A stretch of 64,000 nucleotides of DNA, from contig JAOAPC010000010.1 in the NCBI GenBank assembly GCA_025462735.1, positions 213,638 to 277,637 of the forward strand. The letters are read 5' to 3'. A model generated the notes under the pieces. It was not told the origin of the DNA, made no database searches, and saw only the letters and a list, made by a program, of their open reading frames with translations. This document shows, one piece after another, positions 1 to 6,850 of this stretch. Numbering within the stretch: the first letter of the stretch is position 1; the number at the start of each line of letters is the position of its first letter. A program made the translations under genes and the position numbers. The DNA comes from Acidobacteriaceae bacterium. Lineage in GTDB: Bacteria; Acidobacteriota; Terriglobia; Terriglobales; Acidobacteriaceae.

Positions 1-265
1 CCTTCACGTCCGAAGCTGATTCTTGCGCGTCAGAGATCGCGGCACCGCTCATGGGATGGTTCTTCGCATCGTCCTTCGGAGGGCTCAAATCAACCCGTGT
101 GTCCTTGCTGGAACTCTCTTCAGAGGCACGGGCCGCGCTCGACGCCTTGTCCTCCTCGCTGGACGTTTGCCGGGAGGAATCATCCTGCTGTGCTGCCACC
201 ATCCGAGGCACAAGGCACGAGAAGGCTATGAACGCTGATAACGCGAGCACTGAACGGCTAGGCAT
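1..265 (-). CDS. Partial secreted hypothetical protein (N-terminus only)
   Basis: An open frame on the minus strand starts with ATG at 265 and runs off the left edge, so only about 88 residues are visible. Residues 1-25 look like a signal peptide: a basic start (MPSR), then a hydrophobic stretch (LALSAFIAFSCLVP) and a small-residue cleavage region (MVAA-QQDD). After that the chain is low-complexity and hydrophilic, rich in Ser, Glu, Asp and Lys, as in a linker. The functional domain must lie outside the window. It lies downstream of the OmpA-like gene, beyond that gene's terminator, and is probably transcribed separately. Function cannot be assigned. Confidence 0.6.
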   Translation of the reverse strand, partial: MPSRSVLALSAFIAFSCLVPRMVAAQQDDSSRQTSSEEDKASSAARASEESSSKDTRVDLSPPKDDAKNHPMSGAAISDAQESASDVK

Positions 266-331
266 GTTGCTATTTTACCCCGGTTGGATGCCGGCCCTAA
301 GCTCCCGAACTGACGCTGGGTTATGACCACG

Positions 332-363
332 AAAAAAAAGCCGCCCTGAATTTCAGGGCGGCT
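332..363 (-). terminator. Rho-independent terminator of the OmpA-like gene
   Basis: An 11-bp perfect GC-rich stem (339-349 with 353-363, 3-nt loop) is followed on the minus strand by eight T (332-339). It lies about 35 bp past the stop codon of the OmpA-family lipoprotein gene. Confidence 0.9.
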
Positions 364-397
364 GTTGGCGAAGTCCTCCGGGGAGGAGGGAAAACTC

Positions 398-1126
398 TTA
401 CAACGAAGGCGGAGCCGGATTCGCGCTCGGCTGTTGCGGAGCGGCGCCAGTCGTATTCGTCATAAGGCGAACATCGACGCGGCGGTTTGCGGCACGACCT
501 TCGCGGGTTTTGTTAGGCTCGACCGGCTTGTCCTTACCCAGGCCGATCAAGTAAATCTTGTGCGCGGGGATGTTGTATTTCGAACTGAGATACTGAATCA
601 CTGAGTCCGCACGGCGTTCGCTAAGGGTGTAGTTGTAATCCGCCGGGCCGACCGAATCGGTGCCACCTTCGACTGTGATGATGTATCCCTTGGTGTTCGG
701 CACAGCGGTGGCCATCTTGTCGAGCTCGTCTTTGGCCTGCTTGGTCAGGAAATCCTTGTCGAAGCCGAAGTGGACCGCCGTCTCGCTGACGATCTTGTAG
801 TTGTCCAGGTTAGCCACGGCATCGGTCAGCACGCCAACGCGGTGTACGGCGTTGTCGGCAAGCTGCTGGGCTTGCGAGGCCGTCTGACCGGCCGCCTGGG
901 CCTTTTGATCGGCAGCCGCAGCGCGGGTGTTCACGTCCTGAATGCCGGCCTGGGCGCGAGCGTCAACGTCCTTGATCGCTTTTGAGTTCTGCGCGGTCAA
1001 ATCGTCGAGCTCATTGGTTTTGTTGATTATTGGCGTGGTCTGTTCTTTAACGTATTTCTTGCTGGCGCAGCCGACCGTCGCCGCCATGCTTGCTACCAAC
1101 GCTATTACTAACGAAGTGCGATTCAT
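398..1126 (-). CDS. OmpA/Pal-family peptidoglycan-associated lipoprotein
   Basis: A 242-residue outer-membrane lipoprotein. The N-terminal signal peptide ends in a lipobox (VGCA) with the acylated Cys at residue 20. Residues 25-105 are rich in Ala, Gln and Asp and look like an alpha-helical or coiled spacer. The C-terminal 120 residues form the OmpA-like peptidoglycan-binding domain, with the motifs FGFDKD, TDSVG, LSERRADSV and a closing N-T-R-E-GRA-NRRVDV that binds diaminopimelate. Known members tether the outer membrane to peptidoglycan. A good Shine-Dalgarno (AAGGAGT) lies about 13 nt before the ATG. The tail is short and rich in Pro, Ala and Gln. It could be called Pal, but no tol genes are adjacent. 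Confidence 0.9.
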   Translation of the reverse strand: MNRTSLVIALVASMAATVGCASKKYVKEQTTPIINKTNELDDLTAQNSKAIKDVDARAQAGIQDVNTRAAAADQKAQAAGQTASQAQQLADNAVHRVGVLTDAVANLDNYKIVSETAVHFGFDKDFLTKQAKDELDKMATAVPNTKGYIITVEGGTDSVGPADYNYTLSERRADSVIQYLSSKYNIPAHKIYLIGLGKDKPVEPNKTREGRAANRRVDVRLMTNTTGAAPQQPSANPAPPSL

Positions 1127-1649
1127 GTGTGGAGGACTCCTTCCTCTCTTCTTGATTCTAAAACCTGGGCAACAGTATCCTTGAATTCTGTGCCTGGGAA
1201 CCTAACGCGCTGGGGCACGTCAGATCAAACTTGGACCCGTTTGAAACGGGCGGCTTGTTCAGCCAAACTCTATCTGAGCACGAGGGATGCCAACTCTAAA
1301 CTGCTGCCGAGCCTGCCCCAAGCCGCTCATCATACACGGCTTAGATGCTCATCCAGTATGCCTGCCGTTGTATGTAGATGCTGAAAATAGGGAAATTTTA
1401 TACAGTTGGCGGAACTCCGCAGCTTCCCCGAAGGGCCGCAATTTTATTCACTCTCGGCAGGATCGACGCCACGCCGGATGATCGAACTCAAACCCAGCTT
1501 CCCGAGCACGTTATCAGGACTGGTCTCACGGCGTTGGCCAGCTTGCCCACACCGGCCGCCGCAGTCCCGTAAGCCGACTAAAACATCCACTAAAATAGAA
1601 GCAGCAGCCCCCGAAATGGGCGAGAAGACCCTCGCACCCGTTAAAACCC
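1127..1649. other. Intergenic region between divergent genes
   Basis: About 520 bp separate the OmpA-like gene (-) from uvrC (+). Short open frames here have no recognisable product or ribosome-binding site. An A/T-rich patch at 1384-1404, which contains TATAAA on the minus strand, could be a -10 region, but no matching -35 was found. Nothing else was supported. Confidence 0.4.
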
Positions 1650-3734
1650 ATGGATCTTCAGAAGAAAATCCGGTCAATTCCCCCGTCCCCCGGCGTTTAC
1701 CTGTACAAAAACGCCGAAGGCGAGGTGATTTACGTTGGCAAGGCTAAAAGCCTGCGCCACCGGGTGAGTTCGTATTTTCACGAAGGCCGCGTAGCTGACG
1801 CCAAGACCGGAACTCTCGTCCGCGAAGCCGTCGATGTGGACTACATAGTTGTCGCCAACAACAAAGAAGCTCTGGCGCTCGAAAACAACCTCATCAAGCA
1901 GAAGCAGCCCCGCTTTAACATCCTGCTTCGTGATGACAAGACTTACCCATACGTGAAGTTGACCTTAGGAGAGCGATTCCCCCGGGTTTATGTGACGCGC
2001 CGGCTGAGGAAGGACGGCAGCGCCTACTACGGCCCATACTTCCCAGCGAATCTGGCCTACAGAATTGTCGACCTGATACACCGGAATTTTCTGGTTCCCT
2101 CCTGCTACGTAGATTTGAACCGCTCCCACCCGCGCCCGTGTTTGCAGTTCTACATCGGCCGATGCCTTGGCCCGTGCGTCGCAGGCCTGACTACCCCGGA
2201 GATTTACCAGGAAGCGGTCCGGGATGTGAAGCTGTTTCTCGATGGAAGACAGGCGGATTTGTCGAAGTCTCTGCGCGATCGCATGAACCGCGCCGCCGAA
2301 GCCCAGGAGTTTGAACGCGCAGCGAAATATCGGGACTTGATCTCAACTGTGGAGCAGTTGCAGGAGAAGCAACGCATTGCTGCTGCCGAAGGCGATGACG
2401 CCGACGTCTTCGGATATCACTTCGAGAACGGCATGCTTGCCGTGAACCTGTTCCACATGCGCGGCGGGCGGGTGCTCGATCGCCGCGAGTTTTTCTGGGA
2501 AGACCTTCCGGAATTCGAAACCGTGGATACTCGGGAGGGCACGGCTTTCAGCCGTGCCGGAACCGATATCGCGCAGGCTAGCGGCACGACTGGAAGTCGT
2601 GCCCTCCCGGGACAGGATGATAATGCGGAAATGAGCGACTCGCCCTCGACTGACCGTGTGGGGACGGGCACTCTTGCCCGTCCGGTCGGTGCAAGCTCGA
2701 CGGCAGCCATTTCCGTTGAAGATAATTCTTTGGAGCAACTCTCTACTGGGCAGACGAGGGCGTCCGCCCCTACGTGGCCCAATTTTGACCCAAGCCAATT
2801 TTTTTCGTCGTTTCTTACCCAGCTTTACATCGGACAGCCATACGTCCCTCGCAACGTCTACGTTCCGGTCGATTTCGAAGACCGCGAGGCACTCGAAGAA
2901 GTGCTCTCTGAACAATTGGCTGGCGAAGGAGGCCGTGCCACACGGGTCTACATCGCGGTTCCATCGCGTGGGGACAAACGCTCGCTCATCGACCTGGCGG
3001 CCAACAATGCAAAGCAACTTTATGATCAGCGCTTTCGCGTGATGAAGCCCAATGCACGCGCGATTCAGGAGGCATTGCAAGAAGCGCTCGCGTTGCCAGA
3101 TCTGCCGCGCCGCATTGAATGCTTCGACATTTCGCACATCCAAGGCGCGGAGACGGTCGCATCGATGGTGGTGTGGGAAGACGGGCGAATGAAAAAATCC
3201 GACTACCGGAAGTTCATCATCCGCACCGTTGATGGCGTCGACGACTTCGCCTCCATGCGCGAGGTGGTCACGCGCCGCTACAAACGCATTCAGCACGAAA
3301 AGAAGGAAATGCCGAGCTTGATTCTCATCGACGGTGGATTAGGGCAGCTCCATGCAGCCGCTGAGGCCCTGAATTCGCTGCAGATCATCAACCAGCCGCT
3401 CGCGGCCATCGCCAAACGCGAAGAGATCATTTACGTGTACGGGCAGGAGAATGAACCGGTCGTGCTCGATCACCACTCCCCAGTGCTGCATCTGGTGCAG
3501 CTCATCCGCGATGAAGCCCACCGATTCGCCGTCACCTTCCATCGCAAGCGCCGCCAGATGCGCGATCGCTCTACCGAACTGCGCGAAATCCCCGGAGTTG
3601 GCGAACGTACTACTCGCCGGCTGCTGGAGCATTTCGGAAGCTTGCAGGCGGTAAAACAAGCGGACGTAGCTGCGCTGTCAGCGGTAGTCACCAGGCACCA
3701 GGCTGAAGCTATCCTGCAGCATTTTCAGAAATAG
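1650..3734 (+). CDS. uvrC: Excinuclease ABC subunit C
   Basis: UvrC makes the dual incisions in nucleotide excision repair with UvrA and UvrB. The order is standard. An N-terminal GIY-YIG nuclease (residues 10-90: SPGVYLYK, IYVGKAK) is followed by a Cys-containing region (CLQFYIGRCLGPC), a UVR UvrB-binding motif (about 200-235, AAKYRDLI) and the RNase H-like second nuclease (about 380-600, with CFDISHIQG and LILIDGGLGQL). C-terminal helix-hairpin-helix motifs follow (IPGVGERTTRRLLEHFGS). The 694-aa length exceeds the usual ~610. The excess is residues 294-376, between the UVR region and the endonuclease domain, encoded by palindromic repeat DNA (2532-2774) that stays in frame. Start ATG at 1650 aligns with other UvrC N-termini. 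Confidence 0.97.
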   Translation: MDLQKKIRSIPPSPGVYLYKNAEGEVIYVGKAKSLRHRVSSYFHEGRVADAKTGTLVREAVDVDYIVVANNKEALALENNLIKQKQPRFNILLRDDKTYPYVKLTLGERFPRVYVTRRLRKDGSAYYGPYFPANLAYRIVDLIHRNFLVPSCYVDLNRSHPRPCLQFYIGRCLGPCVAGLTTPEIYQEAVRDVKLFLDGRQADLSKSLRDRMNRAAEAQEFERAAKYRDLISTVEQLQEKQRIAAAEGDDADVFGYHFENGMLAVNLFHMRGGRVLDRREFFWEDLPEFETVDTREGTAFSRAGTDIAQASGTTGSRALPGQDDNAEMSDSPSTDRVGTGTLARPVGASSTAAISVEDNSLEQLSTGQTRASAPTWPNFDPSQFFSSFLTQLYIGQPYVPRNVYVPVDFEDREALEEVLSEQLAGEGGRATRVYIAVPSRGDKRSLIDLAANNAKQLYDQRFRVMKPNARAIQEALQEALALPDLPRRIECFDISHIQGAETVASMVVWEDGRMKKSDYRKFIIRTVDGVDDFASMREVVTRRYKRIQHEKKEMPSLILIDGGLGQLHAAAEALNSLQIINQPLAAIAKREEIIYVYGQENEPVVLDHHSPVLHLVQLIRDEAHRFAVTFHRKRRQMRDRSTELREIPGVGERTTRRLLEHFGSLQAVKQADVAALSAVVTRHQAEAILQHFQK
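2532..2609. repeat. REPIN-like composite palindrome inside uvrC
   Basis: Two 9-bp stem-loops (2538-2546/2550-2558 and 2583-2591/2595-2603) are bounded by an 11-bp perfect inverted repeat, CGGGAGGGCAC at 2532-2542 and its complement at 2599-2609. This is the layout of two REP units in opposite orientation. It is translated in frame within uvrC. Confidence 0.75.
2655..2774. repeat. Second palindromic element inside uvrC
   Basis: A perfect 9-bp hairpin (GGACGGGCA at 2662-2670 with 2675-2683) is followed 65 bp later by a second hairpin of opposite orientation (2748-2756 with 2761-2769, one mismatch). The flanks CGTGTGGGG and CCCCTACG are near-complementary. It directly follows the first element and is also read in frame by uvrC. 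Confidence 0.65.
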
Positions 3735-3747
3735 TCGGCGGCAGCAA

Positions 3748-4458
3748 CTACTCGCGTTCGGGTGCCGGCAAAAGAGCGATTCGAGGCTCCGGTACAATCT
3801 CGCGCAAAAATTCAGGAGAGAAATTTCGTCCAAAATCGAAAACCCGTTCGAGGGGTGTCTTCTCGCTTCGCAAAAGCGCGATTTGGACTTCGCGGCGTTG
3901 TGACCACTTACTGTGCTCGCTCACAAAGACGAACAGAGTTTCGGGCGCGTTGGGCTTCATGAGCGCCTGCACCACCAACGGCTCTGTGAGCTTCGCATTA
4001 TCGAGCGCGGCCGAAATGACGCGCCGGTCTGAGTCCCGCAGCAATCCCGCCGCAACCCGTCCTGAGGCGCGCCTCGCCAGAGTGATCTTCTGGCCGGTGG
4101 GAAGCGATTCCAGCCGGGTCAGTATCTGCTCTTCAGCCGCCCGCTTGATGTCAGGCGCAACCGCAGGCGCAAGGGCCATCTGCATGAGATCGAATGTGAA
4201 TATGCGCCGCAGCAGTGGAATCGAGACATGCCGAGGAGTCCGTTGATGCGCGGCCAGTCCGACCGCCACTTTGCGGCTCGTCGACGAAATAGCGTTTTTA
4301 GCGAGCAGGGCTAATGCTTCGCCACTAACATCTGGACTGTTCAAAAGCGCCAGTGCACTATCTTCACTGAGACCGGAAGCGATTTCAGATATCCGGGCAG
4401 GCTGAGGGTCCTGATCTTCTGGTTCAGGATTCTCTGTCCGATCGGATTCGGTTTTCAT
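3748..4458 (-). CDS. Hypothetical protein, helical-repeat type
   Basis: About 236 residues, not recognised. After an acidic N-terminus rich in Pro, Glu and Asp (about residues 5-20) the chain is mostly predicted helix, with recurring short helix-turn patterns such as LALLAKNAISS, KVAVGLAAHQRTP and RVISAALDNAKLTEPLVVQAL. These recall HEAT/DUF2336-like helical repeats, but no motif is decisive. There is no signal peptide or membrane segment. The gene is convergent with uvrC (13 bp between stops) and lies downstream of the sugar kinase. The start is uncertain. ATG at 4458 is chosen because the alternative ATG at 4530 would force translation through a palindromic repeat (4471-4490). Neither start has a strong Shine-Dalgarno. 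Confidence 0.65.
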   Translation of the reverse strand: MKTESDRTENPEPEDQDPQPARISEIASGLSEDSALALLNSPDVSGEALALLAKNAISSTSRKVAVGLAAHQRTPRHVSIPLLRRIFTFDLMQMALAPAVAPDIKRAAEEQILTRLESLPTGQKITLARRASGRVAAGLLRDSDRRVISAALDNAKLTEPLVVQALMKPNAPETLFVFVSEHSKWSQRREVQIALLRSEKTPLERVFDFGRNFSPEFLREIVPEPRIALLPAPERE

Positions 4459-4470
4459 ACCCACATACCA

Positions 4471-4490
4471 CACGGGCGAGGACGCCCATG
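4471..4490. repeat. Short palindrome related to those in uvrC
   Basis: CAYGGGCG stems pair around an AGGA loop (8-bp stem, one mismatch). The loop and GC core resemble the right-hand hairpin at 2748-2769. It lies between the sugar kinase stop and the chosen start of the downstream gene. Confidence 0.5.
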
Positions 4491-4540
4491 CCTCCAAAGT
4501 CACAGGCGGGCATTCTGAGTTACTCGCCATGCCAAGCAAT

Positions 4541-5455
4541 TTACGCGCTTGCGGCCTTGAACTCTCGTCTTGCCCGCTCCAGCGCGCCCCGAGCCGGATC
4601 GACCTCGCGCTCGAAGCCATCCGCCTGCGGATGTCGCGATTTTAGCTCCTGCAGAAAATATTTCTTCACGACTGTGCTGCTCGCCAAAACCCCACCGTGT
4701 GTCGCAACTGAAATTGACTGCTGACCGAACAGACGCTCGATCACGATCCCAGCCAGCCCTGCCAATTCTTGTCCGGCATGCTTGAGAATTTCGTTTGCGA
4801 CCGAGTCTCCGTTGTCGGACGCCGCCAGCACGACCGGAAATAGCGGGGCGAAATCTACCGCGCGACTCTCATTCAGTCGCACGATAAAGTCCTCGAAATC
4901 TCGCGCGCCGAGCCCTGCCATTAGGTCGTCCAACAATCCTGAATGCTCTCCACGATCACGGGCACGTAATGCTGCACGCACCGCTTCGCCGCCAATCCAG
5001 TGACCCGAGCCTTCGTCCGATACGGCATATCCCCAGCCGCCGGCTCTCGCTATCTCGCCTTTCGAATTTCGCCCGTAGGCGATCGAGCCCGTTCCCGCAA
5101 TCACAACCACGCCATACCCGCTGCCAAATGCGTCTTCGAAGGCGATCTCGACATCGCCAACGATCTCAACTTGTCCACCAACAATGCTGGTCATCAAATC
5201 CCGCATCACTCGGGCAATTTCAGGCCGGGCGCTCCCCGTGATGCCAGCGCAAGTGCGCGCAATTTGTCGAGGAGAAATTCCCGCCCGCACACAGGCTTCA
5301 TGGACCGCCGCAGCAAGAGCGTCGCGCGCGCAAGCCTCGCCGACCCGCTGCACTTTACTGCTTGAAGAACTTCCGACGCCCAGCTGAGACTTCTCGTCAC
5401 CCAAGATGCAGCGGGTCTTGGTGCCGCCTCCGTCAATCCCCAGAAAAAATGGCAT
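4541..5455 (-). CDS. BadF/BadG-type ATPase, probable N-acetylglucosamine kinase
   Basis: A 304-residue ASKHA-fold kinase. The phosphate-1 motif is FLGIDGGGTKTRC near the N-terminus. The phosphate-2/adenosine region is VVVIAGTGSIAYG (about residue 117), followed by GGWGYAVSDEGSGHWIG and a C-terminal THGGVL element. Family members phosphorylate amino sugars such as N-acetylglucosamine or glucosamine using ATP in the cytoplasm. Others in the wider family activate CoA-thioester reductases, but those have Fe-S cysteines not seen here. The ATG at 5455 is preferred over the TTG immediately upstream. It probably forms an operon with the unknown gene downstream, and an MFS transporter is divergent across 140 bp, so salvage of a sugar is plausible. 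Confidence 0.8.
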   Translation of the reverse strand: MPFFLGIDGGGTKTRCILGDEKSQLGVGSSSSSKVQRVGEACARDALAAAVHEACVRAGISPRQIARTCAGITGSARPEIARVMRDLMTSIVGGQVEIVGDVEIAFEDAFGSGYGVVVIAGTGSIAYGRNSKGEIARAGGWGYAVSDEGSGHWIGGEAVRAALRARDRGEHSGLLDDLMAGLGARDFEDFIVRLNESRAVDFAPLFPVVLAASDNGDSVANEILKHAGQELAGLAGIVIERLFGQQSISVATHGGVLASSTVVKKYFLQELKSRHPQADGFEREVDPARGALERARREFKAASA

Positions 5456-5595
5456 CAAAGGAATTCTAACTGTAGGTTTGCAAATGCAGTGCGGGATCGC
5501 AGGACGTGATCACAGTTCGTAACTTCTAAGTCAGACCCCGAGGTGCGAATCCTTCGACCGCACGATCTGCTCTAAAGCGATAGATTGGACGTAAC

Positions 5596-6762
5596 ATGGC
5601 TTGGCCAATAAAAAATCGCGCCTTCAGATTTGTTCTTTTACTCGGGGTCGTCAGCTTTTTCGCGGACTTCGTTTACGAAGGAGCCCGGAGCGTAAACGGT
5701 CCGTATTTAGCGATCTTGGGCACAAGCGCCACGCTGGTCGGAATCATCGCCGGACTCGGCGAATTGCTGGGCTACGGCCTGCGGCTGGTTTCGGGGCCAC
5801 TCAGCGAGCGCACCGGGCAATTCTGGCCGATCACCATTTTCGGCTATGTCGTGCAGATGGCCGCGGTGCCACTCTTGGCTTGGGCGCCCAATTGGAAAAT
5901 CGCCGGACTGCTCATCGTTTTGGAACGTGTGGGCAAAGCGATCCGGAATCCTCCGCGCGACGTTATGCTTTCTCACGCGAGTAAGGACATTGGCCTGGGA
6001 TTTGGTTTCGGCTTGCATGAAGCCATGGACCAGGCTGGGGCGCTGATCGGGCCACTGGTTGTAGCGGTGATCCTGGCGCGGCATGGCACGTACCGCGATG
6101 CGTTTGCGGTTCTCCTGATTCCCGCCATCCTGACGCTCTGCTTCCTCGTCCTGGCAAGGATTTTGTACCCGAAGCCGGAAGAACTCGAGCTCAAGCCCAC
6201 AACCGTCGAAGCCTCCGGATTGCCGCGCGTGTTCTGGATTTACCTGGCGGGCGCCGGATTGGTCGCCGCCGGGTTCGCCGATTTCTCGTTGATCGCATTT
6301 CACTTTCAGAAGGCCTCCATCGTTCCGAGCCTCTGGATACCAATCTTCTACTCAGTCGCCATGGCCGCGAGCGGCCTGGGATCGCTGGTTTTCGGACGTT
6401 TGTTTGATCGGACTGGAATCAGGATTTTGGTTCCTCTCACACTTATCGGAGCAGCGTCCGCGCCTTTGGTATTTCTCGGCGGTTTCTGGCTCGCGCTTAC
6501 GGGCGTGGCGCTGTGGGGATTAGGCATGGGAGTCCACGAATCCATCATTCCTGCAGCCGTGGCAACCATGGTGCCGCAGCAGCGCCGGCCTTCGGCTTAC
6601 GGAATCTTCACCGGCGTATATGGCGTCTTCTGGTTCATTGGGAGCGTCATTATCGGCAGGCTGTACGACGTCTCCCTGTCCGCATTACTCGTCTTTTCGG
6701 TCGCTGCGCAGCTTGCGGCCATCCCGATTTTCGTGGCCGTGAGAAGAACCAACAAAGTGTGA
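5596..6762 (+). CDS. Major facilitator superfamily transporter
   Basis: A 388-residue inner-membrane protein with about 11-12 hydrophobic segments and no signal peptide. The N-terminal half contains VSFFADFVYEGARSVNGPYLAILG and a loop R-x-G-K-x-I-R-N-P-P-R-D that matches a recurrent MFS subfamily pattern (VGKAIRNPPRDVMLSH). The C-terminal half has GLGMGVHESIIPAAVATMVP and a final GRLYD loop. Substrate cannot be read from sequence. It is divergent from the sugar kinase gene, so an amino sugar or related solute is one possibility, but this is inference. The two-component pair downstream starts 89 bp later, possibly from its own promoter (TATAAT at 6805). Confidence 0.85.
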   Translation: MAWPIKNRAFRFVLLLGVVSFFADFVYEGARSVNGPYLAILGTSATLVGIIAGLGELLGYGLRLVSGPLSERTGQFWPITIFGYVVQMAAVPLLAWAPNWKIAGLLIVLERVGKAIRNPPRDVMLSHASKDIGLGFGFGLHEAMDQAGALIGPLVVAVILARHGTYRDAFAVLLIPAILTLCFLVLARILYPKPEELELKPTTVEASGLPRVFWIYLAGAGLVAAGFADFSLIAFHFQKASIVPSLWIPIFYSVAMAASGLGSLVFGRLFDRTGIRILVPLTLIGAASAPLVFLGGFWLALTGVALWGLGMGVHESIIPAAVATMVPQQRRPSAYGIFTGVYGVFWFIGSVIIGRLYDVSLSALLVFSVAAQLAAIPIFVAVRRTNKV

Positions 6763-6850
6763 GCTGCACCGCTCTCCTGAGCGATCCGCGCCGGTAACCG
6801 AGGCTATAATGACTCTACTTGCGACCGGGTAGCGGCCGGACTCTTGATCT

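Noticed and set aside
1127..1649. Small genes in the uvrC upstream region
   Set aside because: Overlapping open frames in several frames, none with a ribosome-binding site, signal peptide or recognisable motif.
2343..3296. A 317-codon minus-strand frame opposite uvrC
   Set aside because: It is the antisense shadow of a strongly conserved gene, its product has no recognisable motif, and it is rich in His, Arg and Cys in the way shadow frames are.
5525..5570. tRNA-like segment with a GCGAATCC T-loop resemblance
   Set aside because: No matching acceptor stem, D arm or anticodon arm could be folded around it.
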